Of a DNA stretch of 64,000 bases, positions 35,278-44,382 are shown piece by piece. The translations under genes and the position numbers were made by a program. This stretch comes from Candidatus Kapaibacterium sp. (GTDB lineage Bacteria > Bacteroidota > Ignavibacteria > Kapaibacteriales > UBA2268). The notes under the pieces are model-generated. The model saw only the letters and a program-made list of their open reading frames with translations. It made no database searches and had not been told where the DNA came from. The stretch spans positions 20,552-84,551 of the forward strand of contig CALBDO010000018.1 of NCBI GenBank assembly GCA_937927515.1, read 5' to 3'. The stretch's first letter is position 1, and each line of letters begins with the position of its first letter.

Positions 35278-36465
35278 ATGAATAACGAAGCATTGTTTTC
35301 CGAGATTGATGAAATTTTCGACGAGGTGATTAAAATTCGACGAACCTTGCATAGCTTACCAGAACTTTCATTCCAGGAATTCAAAACTACAGAATTCATT
35401 CAGAACTATCTGGAAGATATTGGGATAAAGGCATTTCGACTAACGGAGACAGGTGTTGTTGGACTTCTTGGAGACTTATCTCGTGAAACTTGTATTGCCT
35501 TTCGTGCCGACATAGATGCTTTACCTATCGAGGAACAAACAAATCTGCCTTTCGCCTCGAAAAATAAAGGAATAATGCACGCTTGTGGACACGATTTTCA
35601 CACCTCTATTCTTTTGGGTGCTGCAAGAATCTTGAAAAAATTTGAAACTCGCCTTCATGTTAATATCAAATTGATTTTTCAACCCGGTGAGGAAAAGCTC
35701 CCCGGTGGTGCCTTAAAACTCATTCAAAATGGTGTTCTGAAAAACCCAACCGTTGTTGCAACTTTTGGCGAGCATATCGACCCGGAAACCGAAGTAGGTC
35801 ATATCTCGGTCTCCGGCGGTACAATTATGGCTTCTGCCGATGAGTTGTACTGGGTTATTCGGGGTAAAGGTTGTCACGCTGCTCAACCACATTTGGGCAA
35901 CGACACCATTCGTGCAACAACGGCTCTTTTGGACTCACTTTATAAGTTATCCGATAGAATTCGCGACCCACTCGAGCCATTACTTCTCGCCGTGACTTCT
36001 GTTAACGGCGGAAACGCTACAAATGTTTATCCAAGCGAAGTAAAGCTTTCTGGAACGCTACGAACATTTAATGATGATGTACGTAAATCCGCTCTCGAAA
36101 ACATAAGTAAAATTTGCAAATTTATTGCCAACGCTTACGACCTCGATGTTGAATTTAACCCTTTGTTGGGTTATCCTCCTCTAAAAAATGACATCGCTTT
36201 GTCTAATTATATTAAAGATTTGGGTATCGGACTCCTTGGGAATACAAAAGTGCTTGATTTCAAGCCAAAGCTCTGGGCTGAGGATTTTGCTTTCTATAGT
36301 CAGAAAGTGCCTTCTGTATTCTGGTTCCTCGGAACTAAACCAAAAGGGTACGTTGGTGAGATTTTTGGTTTGCACTCCGCCAAGTTGAATCCTGATGAGC
36401 TTGCAATCAAATTCGGTATTGCTATGTTCGTCAAAATTGCTTTAACATATCAATATGTTCAATGA
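35278..36465 (+). CDS. M20-family amidohydrolase (peptidase M20D type)
   Basis: The track start at 35164 lies antisense inside mutL; I use the ATG at 35278 (MNNEALFSEIDEIFDEV), giving 395 residues. The first domain has TLHSLPELSFQEF, IAFRADIDALPIEEQT and the metal-binding MHACGHDFHTS, then FQPGEEKLPGGA. The dimerisation lid and ALPxxx-like ending (LWAEDFAFYSQKVPSVFWFLG) match M20D amidohydrolases such as N-acyl amino acid and IAA-amino-acid hydrolases or N-acetyldiaminopimelate deacetylase. It probably removes an acyl group from an amino acid. First gene of a seven-gene overlapping operon. Confidence 0.9.
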   Translation: MNNEALFSEIDEIFDEVIKIRRTLHSLPELSFQEFKTTEFIQNYLEDIGIKAFRLTETGVVGLLGDLSRETCIAFRADIDALPIEEQTNLPFASKNKGIMHACGHDFHTSILLGAARILKKFETRLHVNIKLIFQPGEEKLPGGALKLIQNGVLKNPTVVATFGEHIDPETEVGHISVSGGTIMASADELYWVIRGKGCHAAQPHLGNDTIRATTALLDSLYKLSDRIRDPLEPLLLAVTSVNGGNATNVYPSEVKLSGTLRTFNDDVRKSALENISKICKFIANAYDLDVEFNPLLGYPPLKNDIALSNYIKDLGIGLLGNTKVLDFKPKLWAEDFAFYSQKVPSVFWFLGTKPKGYVGEIFGLHSAKLNPDELAIKFGIAMFVKIALTYQYVQ

Positions 36466-37685
36466 ATATAAATGCTGTTAAATTCATCTCAAAATCCTAC
36501 TCTTCTGCGAGTAAGCTCAGAGGATTTGCGGGTTTTGTCTGGTGGGCTGGTGTTGTCAGTATTGCATTGGGGGTAATTGCTTTGGTTTTATCTTTATCAA
36601 TTTTAGACGGATTCTATGATTCCATCGAAGAGAATGCTGTGAGATTTACATCTCACATCAAAATTTATACTTTTAATCGGCAAGCTGTAGTTGACCCAAA
36701 AGCAATAGAGAGCAAAATTCATAACTCTGTTGCCGGTGTACAGTTCGTACTTCCTTCGATTACGAAGGAAGCACTAATTAAGACTAAATCTTTTGTAGAG
36801 GGTATTTCTTTGCAGAATATACATTTCAAAAATATCGAAGGGCTTAGGTTTTTGGGTGTTAAAAAAGATGGCTTGCTTTCTTCGGAGTTTGATGGAATCG
36901 TCGTTGGGAGGATGTTGTCGGATAGGCTGGGTTTAAACCTTGGAGACACGGTGGTTGTGGTCTCTTTTGGTGCTACTGATAGTGTAGTAGTACCTGCTGT
37001 CAAGCTTGCAAAGGTAAAAGTTGCAGGTATTTTTGAATCTGGGATGGCTAAATACGATGATTTGATTGTCTTTGCAAGCGACAAGCTTCTTTCAAGTGTT
37101 TTTGGAGACTTGTCTTCTATCATTAATGCATTCGACATTTACCTCGACGACATAAAAAGAGTAGAGAAAATTTCAAAAGAAATTGAACATAAGCTGGGTT
37201 ATCCTTTCTTTTGTTTTACATATTACGACCTGCATTCATCGATTTTTGCTTGGATTGAATTGCAAAAACAGCCTATACCTTTGGTTCTAAGTCTTATAAC
37301 CATTGTTGCAGTTTTTAATGTTGTAACATTTTTGTTAGTCAGTATTGTAGAAAAAACGAAAAGCATTGGAATACTGTTAACATTAGGTTTAAACTCTCGT
37401 GATGTTGTGTTAATTTTCCTAAGATTAGCCTTTAAAATCACTTTAACTGGGTTGTTAATTGGGATTTTTGTTTCACTTTTGTTTTCGTTTTTACAAAAGG
37501 AATTTCAAATAATTCACCTCGACCCAAAAGTGTATTTCTTCAGTGCTCTTCCAATAACAATATCAGCAAAAAATTACCTCCTCGTTGCGCTCTTTACTTG
37601 TTTACTGTCGTTTGCTGTTTCTGCAATTCCATCTTTTATTGCCTCGAAAATAAAGCCTGTAGAAGCAATAAGGTTTATTAAATGA
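36462..37685 (+). CDS. FtsX/LolC-LolE-like ABC transporter permease
   Basis: The 407-residue inner-membrane protein has one N-terminal TM helix (WWAGVVSIALGVIALVLSLSI), a large periplasmic MacB/Lol-type domain (about 50-260), and three C-terminal TM helices (VLSLITIVAVFNVVTFLLVSIVEKTKSIGILLTLG; ITLTGLLIGIFVSLLFSF; LLVALFTCLLSFAVSAIP). This is the LolC/E layout; EKTKSIGILLTLGL is the typical coupling-loop motif. It needs an ATPase such as LolD, which is not in the window. It may release lipoproteins toward the outer membrane; other FtsX-superfamily roles are possible. Overlaps both neighbours by 4 nt. Confidence 0.85.
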   Translation: MNINAVKFISKSYSSASKLRGFAGFVWWAGVVSIALGVIALVLSLSILDGFYDSIEENAVRFTSHIKIYTFNRQAVVDPKAIESKIHNSVAGVQFVLPSITKEALIKTKSFVEGISLQNIHFKNIEGLRFLGVKKDGLLSSEFDGIVVGRMLSDRLGLNLGDTVVVVSFGATDSVVVPAVKLAKVKVAGIFESGMAKYDDLIVFASDKLLSSVFGDLSSIINAFDIYLDDIKRVEKISKEIEHKLGYPFFCFTYYDLHSSIFAWIELQKQPIPLVLSLITIVAVFNVVTFLLVSIVEKTKSIGILLTLGLNSRDVVLIFLRLAFKITLTGLLIGIFVSLLFSFLQKEFQIIHLDPKVYFFSALPITISAKNYLLVALFTCLLSFAVSAIPSFIASKIKPVEAIRFIK

Positions 37686-38350
37686 AGTTGAATCTTGATA
37701 CTTTTCTCCGCTCTTTGCAGTCGGTGTTGGAATCATCAAAATTGAAGGGAATCGATGCGCATATTAAAATGTCCCCAATGATTGACAATGAACCTTATCG
37801 CCCGTTAACCCCTGTTGGAGCAACCAAGCCCAGTTCAGTTTTGCTTCTTCTTGTTGGTAATGATTTAAATTCATTGGATGTACTTTTGACACTGCGTAGT
37901 CCAAATGTTCAGCATCACAAAAGGCAGATTAGTTTTCCTGGTGGTCATTGTGAGAAGGGCGAGAATTATGTTGCTACTGCACTCCGAGAAGCACAAGAAG
38001 AAATTGGATTAAATAGCGATGATATAAGAATAATTGGGATGCTTTCGCCACTTTATGTTCCACCCTCGGAAACCATTGTTTTTCCAATTGTCGGTCATAT
38101 TGCAAGCATTGAAACACTTAAAATTAATTACGATGAGGTCGAGGAAGTAATTTTCCAGCCTCTTTATTACTTTCTCGACGACAGCAAAATAACGATTGAA
38201 AAATGGCTTTGGGAAGGCAAGCAAATTGATGTTCCTTTGTGGAATATTCACAATGATGTTCCACTTTGGGGCGCAACTGCTATGATTTTATCAGAGTTTG
38301 TCGAAATTGTTAAAGATATTTTGTATCAAGGAGATTATGAGCAAGAGTAA
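37682..38350 (+). CDS. NUDIX hydrolase, CoA pyrophosphatase (NudL)-like
   Basis: The 222-residue protein has the Nudix box GGHCEKGENYVATALREAQEEIGL (G-x5-E-x7-REUxEExGU satisfied). Upstream KRQISFPGGHCE is the NudL/CoAse-type extension, and LRSPNVQHHKRQISFPGG is the UPF0035-like lead-in typical of coenzyme A diphosphatases. It likely cleaves CoA or acyl-CoA to 4'-phosphopantetheine and 3',5'-ADP. Neighbouring MeaB, which also serves acyl-CoA metabolism, fits this. Overlaps the permease gene by 4 nt and meaB by 14 nt. Another nucleoside-diphosphate substrate is possible. Confidence 0.86.
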   Translation: MKLNLDTFLRSLQSVLESSKLKGIDAHIKMSPMIDNEPYRPLTPVGATKPSSVLLLLVGNDLNSLDVLLTLRSPNVQHHKRQISFPGGHCEKGENYVATALREAQEEIGLNSDDIRIIGMLSPLYVPPSETIVFPIVGHIASIETLKINYDEVEEVIFQPLYYFLDDSKITIEKWLWEGKQIDVPLWNIHNDVPLWGATAMILSEFVEIVKDILYQGDYEQE

Positions 38351-39356
38351 AAGGAAGAAAAACCTAAATCTTGATGAACTTGTCAATGGAATTCTTAGTT
38401 CCGATATTTCAGTTCTTGCGCGAGCAATAACATTAGTAGAAAGCAATTTAGAATCTCATCAAAAAATATCCCAGCAGTTGTTGAATAATATAATTCAGTA
38501 CTCTGGAAATTCAATCAGAATTGGTATAACTGGTTCGCCGGGTGTTGGTAAAAGTACATTCATTGAAAAATTAGGTTTATTGCTATGTGAGGAGGGAAGG
38601 AGAGTTGCTGTTTTGACTATCGACCCGAGTAGCCCAATATCAAAAGGCTCGATACTTGGAGACAAAACTCGAATGGAAAAGCTCTCTCGTCATCCAAACG
38701 CTTTCATCAGACCATCTCCGACAAGCGGAGCAATGGGAGGAGTTGGGAAAAAGACCCGCGAGTCGATTCTTTTATGCGAAGCTGCAGGTTTTGATGTAGT
38801 AATAGTCGAGACTGTTGGTGTAGGGCAAAGCGAAGTTTTAGTGCGTTCGATGGTCGATTTCTTTGCCTTGTTGATTCTTCCCGGTGGTGGAGATGAATTG
38901 CAAGGCTTTAAGCGTGGCTCTGTCGAACTTGCGGATGCGATAGTTATAAACAAAGCCGATGGGGACAATTTAAATCTTGCAAAAGTTACCCTCAATGAGT
39001 ATCAACAAGCTCTACAGTATATTTCAAATCCAACAGAAGGGTGGAAAACTCGTCTTATTTTAGCATCTGCCATAAATGGTACTGGGATAAATGAGTTTTG
39101 GCAATTAGTAGAAGAGTTTAGAAATAAAACAATCGATACGGGTATATTCCAAGTTCGTAGAAGAGAGCAAATACTTGATTGGTTTTACGAAATGGTAAAG
39201 GAGAATGTATTGAACTTTTTTTTGTCTAACAGGAGAGTTAAAGTTTTGCTTCAAGATTTGGAGCAAGAGATTTTTCTGGGGAAAATTTCTCCATCTTTTG
39301 CAGTTGAAAAACTTTTTGAGAGTCTAAAAAATGAAAATCCTCTTGGCAACAAATAA
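38337..39356 (+). CDS. meaB: Methylmalonyl-CoA mutase-associated GTPase MeaB
   Basis: I use the ATG at 38337, preceded by GGAG (CAAGGAGATT), not the track start at 38298. The 339-residue G3E-family GTPase has the P-loop GITGSPGVGKST (residues about 63-74), TIDPSSPISKGSILGDKTRM (switch I), the Walker B-side VETVGVGQSE and the base-specificity NKADGDN. MeaB chaperones adenosylcobalamin-dependent methylmalonyl-CoA mutase and guards cofactor loading. No mutase subunit is in this window, so it must be encoded elsewhere or MeaB serves a related B12 enzyme. Overlaps nudL upstream and rdgB downstream (26 nt). Confidence 0.93.
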   Translation: MSKSKRKKNLNLDELVNGILSSDISVLARAITLVESNLESHQKISQQLLNNIIQYSGNSIRIGITGSPGVGKSTFIEKLGLLLCEEGRRVAVLTIDPSSPISKGSILGDKTRMEKLSRHPNAFIRPSPTSGAMGGVGKKTRESILLCEAAGFDVVIVETVGVGQSEVLVRSMVDFFALLILPGGGDELQGFKRGSVELADAIVINKADGDNLNLAKVTLNEYQQALQYISNPTEGWKTRLILASAINGTGINEFWQLVEEFRNKTIDTGIFQVRRREQILDWFYEMVKENVLNFFLSNRRVKVLLQDLEQEIFLGKISPSFAVEKLFESLKNENPLGNK

Positions 39357-39939
39357 CAAGCATAAAGTAAATGAAATTAAAGAAAAAATTCTGGAATACG
39401 GTTTGGTTGTTGATTTACTTACTTTATCGGACGTTTCTAATGAGAAAATTGAAATTGAAGAAAATGGCTCGACACTCGAGGAAAATGCACTAATTAAAGC
39501 AAAACAATGCTTTGAACTATTTGGAATACCCTCTGTAGCCGATGATACTGGACTGGAGGTATTTTCCCTTGGTGGCCTACCTGGAGTCCATTCTGCTCGT
39601 TTCGCTGGTCCAAATTCGACAGATGCGGAGAATCGAAAGAAACTTCTCTCGTTGCTCGAGGGTAGAAGCTACGAAGAAAGAAAAGCAAGATTTAGGACTG
39701 TCTTCTGCTATTACGACGGAATTGTGCCAAAATTTTTCGAAGGGCTTTGCAACGGCGTAATAATCGAAGAAGAAAGAGGAGAAAATGGCTTTGGCTACGA
39801 CTCAATTTTTCTACCGAGTGGATACAACATTACGTTTGCACAGATGGATTTGGCAGAAAAAAATAAAATTAGTCATAGAAGCATTGCGGTCGTCAAATTT
39901 GTAAATTTTCTGAACGAACAACACGGTGTGAAAAAATGA
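39331..39939 (+). CDS. rdgB: XTP/dITP diphosphatase (RdgB/HAM1 family)
   Basis: This 202-residue house-cleaning enzyme hydrolyses non-canonical purine triphosphates such as XTP and dITP to the monophosphates. Visible motifs: the start LLATNNKHKVNEIKEK, the metal-binding SVADDTGLEVFSLGGLPGVHSARFAG, and the ending NGFGYDSIFLPSG with the typical helix EKNKISHRS. It matches Ham1 length (about 195-210). It lies in the overlapping operon between meaB (26-nt overlap) and mtnA (4-nt overlap). Confidence 0.95.
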   Translation: MKILLATNNKHKVNEIKEKILEYGLVVDLLTLSDVSNEKIEIEENGSTLEENALIKAKQCFELFGIPSVADDTGLEVFSLGGLPGVHSARFAGPNSTDAENRKKLLSLLEGRSYEERKARFRTVFCYYDGIVPKFFEGLCNGVIIEEERGENGFGYDSIFLPSGYNITFAQMDLAEKNKISHRSIAVVKFVNFLNEQHGVKK

Positions 39940-41045
39940 GAATAAATGGAATACATTACCAAACAATTTGGGAAACTGATGAAAAGCCGAGCAGTTTAGC
40001 TATCATCGACCAAAGGTTCCTTCCTCATAAATTAAAAATTGTCGAGTTAAAGGATTTAACTGAATTTGTTTTTGCGATTAAGGAAATGCTTGTCCGTGGT
40101 GCACCTTTGATAGGTGTCTTGTCTGCTTATGCACTATATTTTGCAGTCCGGTACTCAGACAAAGTTGATTTTGATGCTAAATTTGCAAATGCGTCAAAAC
40201 TATTGCTCGACTCCCGTCCTACTGCAGTGAATTTGAAAAATTCAATTGAACTTTGCCAAAAGGCTATTTCAAGTTATTCAAATATTGATGAGAAGAAGTC
40301 TTCGTTGCTTGCCACAGCTAGGAAATTGCTTTCAGATGATATTGAAATTTGCAAGAAAATTGGAGAATATGGCTCCAAACTATTAGAAGAGATATATGTT
40401 CGCAAAAGGGGAACAGTCAATGTACTAACTCATTGCAATGCTGGCTGGCTTGCAACAATTGACTACGGAACAGCGCTCTCTCCAATTTATTTTGCCAGAG
40501 ACAGAGGTGTTCCGCTCCATATTTGGGTAGACGAGACCAGACCAAGGCTTCAAGGAGCAAACCTTACGACTTTTGAACTTCTGCATGAATATATTCCTCA
40601 TACCTTGATAGTTGATAATACTGGTGGCTTGTTGATGCAAAAGGGTTTGGTGGACATTGTGATTGTTGGGACAGATAGAACTACGAGGAAAGGAGATGTT
40701 GCAAACAAGATTGGTACATACTTGAAAGCACTTTCAGCATTCGACAATGGTGTGCCTTTTTATGTTGCTCTCCCCTCGAGCTCTATTGATTGGACAATTA
40801 CCGATGCATTCTCACAGATACCCATTGAAGTTCGAAGCGATGATGAGATAAAGTTTGTTTGGGGTAAGTACCAAAATGAACTGACCAAAGTTTTGATTTG
40901 CCCCGAGGAAACAAAATCTCTGAACTACGCATTCGATATTACCCCTGCAAGGTTGATAACTGGTTTCATTACCGAAAGAGGGATTTGTCCAGCATCGGAG
41001 GAGGGACTGTTATCTTTATTCCCAGAATTTAAAACTACACAATGA
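39936..41045 (+). CDS. mtnA: S-methyl-5-thioribose-1-phosphate isomerase
   Basis: The 369-residue enzyme converts methylthioribose-1-phosphate to methylthioribulose-1-phosphate in methionine salvage. It is an eIF2B-alpha-fold protein with KEMLVRGAPLIGV, RPTAVNLKNSIE, the catalytic Cys in LTHCNAGWLATIDYGTAL, HIWVDETRPRLQGANLT and the catalytic Asp in IVGTDRTTRKGDVANKIGTY. Both catalytic landmarks separate it from the eIF2B regulatory proteins. It overlaps the class II aldolase gene by 4 nt, suggesting that the next step is encoded directly after it. Cytoplasmic. Confidence 0.95.
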   Translation: MRINGIHYQTIWETDEKPSSLAIIDQRFLPHKLKIVELKDLTEFVFAIKEMLVRGAPLIGVLSAYALYFAVRYSDKVDFDAKFANASKLLLDSRPTAVNLKNSIELCQKAISSYSNIDEKKSSLLATARKLLSDDIEICKKIGEYGSKLLEEIYVRKRGTVNVLTHCNAGWLATIDYGTALSPIYFARDRGVPLHIWVDETRPRLQGANLTTFELLHEYIPHTLIVDNTGGLLMQKGLVDIVIVGTDRTTRKGDVANKIGTYLKALSAFDNGVPFYVALPSSSIDWTITDAFSQIPIEVRSDDEIKFVWGKYQNELTKVLICPEETKSLNYAFDITPARLITGFITERGICPASEEGLLSLFPEFKTTQ

Positions 41046-41638
41046 ACGAAGGCTATATAAAGTTTCAATTCAATCAAATCTCAGAAACAGAGCCACCTTT
41101 GAACGAGGTTCTGGATTTGTTGGAACTTCGCACCAAATTGTACGACTTGGGTCTGGTGGGATTTGTTGAAAATGTTTCCTACGGCAATGTAAGCAAGCGT
41201 ATCTCCCAAAACTCGTTTATTATTACTGCATCAAATACTGGCAAAACGAGGGAGATAGGAACGAAAGATTTGGTAACAGTTGTCTCAGTTGATTATGAGA
41301 AAAATTTGGTTAATTTTATCGGAAAATTCCCACCTTCGAGCGAAACACTGACACATTTTGCAATTTACAGCTCCTTTCAATTTGCCTTCTACGTCGTGCA
41401 TTTCCATCATAGAGGGATATGGCAAAAATGGGTGTTCAAGATGCCCACGACCCCTGTTGAATACGAATATGGTACAATTCAACTCGCCCAATCCATTGCA
41501 CAGCTGTCTCCATTTTTTCATGATGACGAGGATGCTGGTGTCGTTGTTCTTGGTGGGCACCACGATGGGATTGTTGTTTTTGGCAAAAGCATTTCAGCAA
41601 TTCTAAAATGCATAGAGAAACTTTTTAAGGGAAATTGA
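41042..41638 (+). CDS. Class II aldolase/adducin-fold protein, possible MtnB or Ald2-type salvage enzyme
   Basis: This 198-residue protein has the class II aldolase/adducin layout: an N-terminal helix (LRTKLYDLGLVGF), ENVSYGNVSKRI (GN-x-S-x-R phosphate loop), IITASNTGKT (TxSGxxK-like), a metal-binding HxH in YVVHFHHRGIW and a later His in VVLGGHHDGIVVFG. Those His residues are the expected zinc ligands. Because it follows mtnA by a 4-nt overlap, methylthioribulose-1-phosphate is the likely substrate, by dehydration (MtnB) or retro-aldol cleavage (Ald2 type); the sequence alone does not decide. It converges on a TonB receptor with 4 nt between stops. Confidence 0.78.
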   Translation: MNEGYIKFQFNQISETEPPLNEVLDLLELRTKLYDLGLVGFVENVSYGNVSKRISQNSFIITASNTGKTREIGTKDLVTVVSVDYEKNLVNFIGKFPPSSETLTHFAIYSSFQFAFYVVHFHHRGIWQKWVFKMPTTPVEYEYGTIQLAQSIAQLSPFFHDDEDAGVVVLGGHHDGIVVFGKSISAILKCIEKLFKGN

Positions 41639-41642
41639 TATA

Positions 41643-43841
41643 CTATTTTATCCTAAAATTCACTCCGAGTGAGATAAATCTTGTAGGTGCTAAATTGCCT
41701 ACTAAGTCAACGTAGTAATAGTCCAGTAGGTTCTGAATGGAGAATGTCACTTCAAAAGGTATGTCAAAGTTCTGGAAATTGTAGCTTAAGTTTAAATCCA
41801 TTAGATGAACTGGAACACGGACGTAATAATCTCTAAGGATAAACCTTAATTGCTCTTCGACTTTTACTATTTTGCTAACATATTTATAGAGCACAGACAT
41901 TTTCAGTTTTTCAAATGATAAGTTCAACCCTGATGTAAAATAGAATTTTGAACGAAATTTCAGAATATCTTTTGTGTTTAAATCCAAGGGGTCCAAATAG
42001 ACAAAGCTCAAGTTGTAGTCAATATTTTTTGATAGTCTGAAATTTGTAGAAAAGTCCAGGCCTTTGATTTCTGCTTCACTAATATTGAAGAATCGTATAG
42101 TCGGTGTCGAAGCGTTTGTATCGAATTGGGGCTCAATTAAATTGTTGTAACGGGAGTAAAAAATAGAAAAATCGAATAGCGATTTCTTGCCAAAGATGTC
42201 TATTTCGAGTGAAGAGCCAATTTCGAAGTTCCAAGACCTCTCGGGTGATAAGTCTGGATTTGGTTCTATGGTGAACCCACTAAAGCGAACTGAGGAAAAT
42301 CGCTCGGAGATGGTAGCAACCCTAAAACCCTTGCCAACAGAGGACCTAAGTACAAGTTTCTCCAATTCCTTGTAAGTAATTCCAAACCTTGGTGATATTT
42401 CGAAATATTTATCGGATGAATCACTTACATCTAAATCTAAACGAATTCCACCAGTTGCATTCAATTTGTTGAACATTTTAAATTCGGCTTGAGTGAAAGT
42501 TGAGAGGACATTTTGTTTCCTTGTTCCATACTGCTGCGAATGAACCCAGTTGTTGATTAAATTGATTCCAGTGGTTAGGAACGAATTTTCAAACAGATGA
42601 TGTGTAATTTGGAATTCATTAAAATTGCTGTAACTAGTCGATTGTCTGTAGTTTATATCCGACTTTGGCAAATTTGATTCAAAATCTGTTGCAAAAAGAG
42701 ATGATTTTGCAGAGAAGAAAGAATTTTTGCCAATTGTAGATAGAAAATCCGCACCAAAGGCAAGTCTGCGTTTTGTGATTCTCCTCGATAGGTCGTAGTC
42801 ATCTGGTGGAAGCGTTGCGTATTGAACACTTTTCCAATAGCTTGCATCATCGGAAAATTTATAATTTAAAAGCGTGAAGAAAGAGAAAGTACTTGCACTT
42901 CCGATTTGATTTATGAATTTTCCAAAGAAGTTTATGCCATTACTTCTATTGAAATTACGATAACTTTCATCATTTAAAAATTGAGTTGCAAGGAGCAATT
43001 TCATTGAATTTCGAGGAAGTAAATAAGTAAGTGCCAAACTGTTTTTTGTTCGAATTTTGTTTGTATATTTCCATTCATCGTATTTTGGCATAGTATAAAA
43101 TCCGGTGCTTGCTTTTGCCAGAAGCAAGGTCTGCTCTTCGGGTATTTTTGTGATAATGTTTACAACTCCACCCATTGCAGAATTTCCGTAAATAGCGGAA
43201 CCAGCGCCTTTAAGAACTTCAACACGGGAGACGATTTCTGGGGGAAATATGTTAATATTAGCTTCGCCAATATCCCCACTTAGGAATGGGAAGCCATCTA
43301 AAAGTAAAGTTACTCTGGACCCCGAGCCAAACTGATAACCGGAGGAGCCACGTATGCTTATGTTATCGGAGTTAACATCCACACTTGGAATGAAGTTCAT
43401 ATACTCTTTAAGTTCATAGTAATTTTTGTTCTGAAAATATTCAGTTTCCAAAACGGACATGGAAACTGGCACATCCGATAAAACTTGCATTCTCCGAGAC
43501 GCAGTGACGACCACTTCCGATTTTATGATATCTTGGTATTGCAGATAGAAATTTATAATTGTATCTTTACTGAGTAAAATTGTCTCTTTCAAAGTCCTGT
43601 AACCCGGAAGCAAAACAATTATCGAGTACCACCCGGGTGTAATTTTAGATATTTGATATCTACCATTTTGGTCCGTAATTGCTCCTAAAATTGTTCCATC
43701 GAGGATGACCCTTGCACCTATCAAGGGCTTGTTGTCTACTTGGTCGTAAATATACCCACTAATTTGTATTTGAGGAAGAAGTAGATTTGGTAGTAATATG
43801 ATAAAATATGCTGTGATGAGAATATTTCGCAACATAATCAT
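41643..43841 (-). CDS. TonB-dependent receptor with carboxypeptidase-regulatory-like N-terminal domain
   Basis: The 732-residue outer-membrane receptor has a signal peptide (LITAYFIILLPNLLLPQ), a CarboxypepD_reg domain (GYIYDQVDNKPLIGARVIL, about 30-110), a plug (VSMSVLETEYFQNKNYYELKEYM; SIRGSSGYQFGSGSRVTLLLDG; VEVLKGAGSAIYGNSAMGGVVNI), and a beta-barrel ending in FRIK. The TonB box is not clear. It is translationally coupled (ATGA, 4 nt) to a small lipoprotein gene upstream. Start could also be the ATG at 43835. The carried substrate is unknown; the architecture is the usual one for siderophores, vitamins or oligosaccharides. Confidence 0.92.
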   Translation of the reverse strand: MIMLRNILITAYFIILLPNLLLPQIQISGYIYDQVDNKPLIGARVILDGTILGAITDQNGRYQISKITPGWYSIIVLLPGYRTLKETILLSKDTIINFYLQYQDIIKSEVVVTASRRMQVLSDVPVSMSVLETEYFQNKNYYELKEYMNFIPSVDVNSDNISIRGSSGYQFGSGSRVTLLLDGFPFLSGDIGEANINIFPPEIVSRVEVLKGAGSAIYGNSAMGGVVNIITKIPEEQTLLLAKASTGFYTMPKYDEWKYTNKIRTKNSLALTYLLPRNSMKLLLATQFLNDESYRNFNRSNGINFFGKFINQIGSASTFSFFTLLNYKFSDDASYWKSVQYATLPPDDYDLSRRITKRRLAFGADFLSTIGKNSFFSAKSSLFATDFESNLPKSDINYRQSTSYSNFNEFQITHHLFENSFLTTGINLINNWVHSQQYGTRKQNVLSTFTQAEFKMFNKLNATGGIRLDLDVSDSSDKYFEISPRFGITYKELEKLVLRSSVGKGFRVATISERFSSVRFSGFTIEPNPDLSPERSWNFEIGSSLEIDIFGKKSLFDFSIFYSRYNNLIEPQFDTNASTPTIRFFNISEAEIKGLDFSTNFRLSKNIDYNLSFVYLDPLDLNTKDILKFRSKFYFTSGLNLSFEKLKMSVLYKYVSKIVKVEEQLRFILRDYYVRVPVHLMDLNLSYNFQNFDIPFEVTFSIQNLLDYYYVDLVGNLAPTRFISLGVNFRIK

Positions 43842-44323
43842 TTTATGGGTTCTTGTTCTGGTAAATCGTAAAAATCTACATAGACGTTAAGGTCCTTAAG
43901 ATAGATACCTTTGTTTATGTAAATGCTATCGGGTACCTTCGACTTTTGGTTTTTCTTGTAAAATCCAATCATTCTTTGCTGAACGATGGTACCGTACCTT
44001 ACGGATGCGAGTATGAACGCTTTTGCCATTGGTGTCCGTTGTATTTTGACTAAGTAGGGAATAGTATCAATAAATCTTGCCAATGTATCGGATAAATATG
44101 CTCTACCTTCGAGAATATCTGCAATAATATTGTATGGTGGGTATTCAGGTACAACCAAAACACGCAATTCTTTGCATGAGTCTTCCTTTGGCCAACTACT
44201 ACTACCAGAAGTGACTATTATAAAACCAGAAACAAAGCTTTCTCTATCCCCATCGTTAGGAGTTACGCCTCCCTGGCAAGATACAAGTATTGCGAAGATT
44301 AGAGATAAAAAAGCAACTTTCAT
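43838..44323 (-). CDS. Small lipoprotein of unknown function, coupled to the TonB receptor
   Basis: The 161-residue product has a lipoprotein signal (FLSLIFAILVSCQGG) with the acylated Cys at about residue 16. The mature part has no motif I recognise; it has several beta-strand-like segments (KELRVLVVPEYPPYN, GIYLKDLNVYVDFYDL). It ends 4 nt into the receptor gene, so they are co-translated, which suggests a surface partner of the receptor, although it is unlike SusD or DUF4249. Its start is 59 nt from the MCE gene on the same strand. Confidence 0.65.
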   Translation of the reverse strand: MKVAFLSLIFAILVSCQGGVTPNDGDRESFVSGFIIVTSGSSSWPKEDSCKELRVLVVPEYPPYNIIADILEGRAYLSDTLARFIDTIPYLVKIQRTPMAKAFILASVRYGTIVQQRMIGFYKKNQKSKVPDSIYINKGIYLKDLNVYVDFYDLPEQEPIK

Positions 44324-44382
44324 TTTCTCAAAAAATAAATTAGCTTTAACGAAGTTTTTTGGAGTTTATTGCTGTCATTTAT

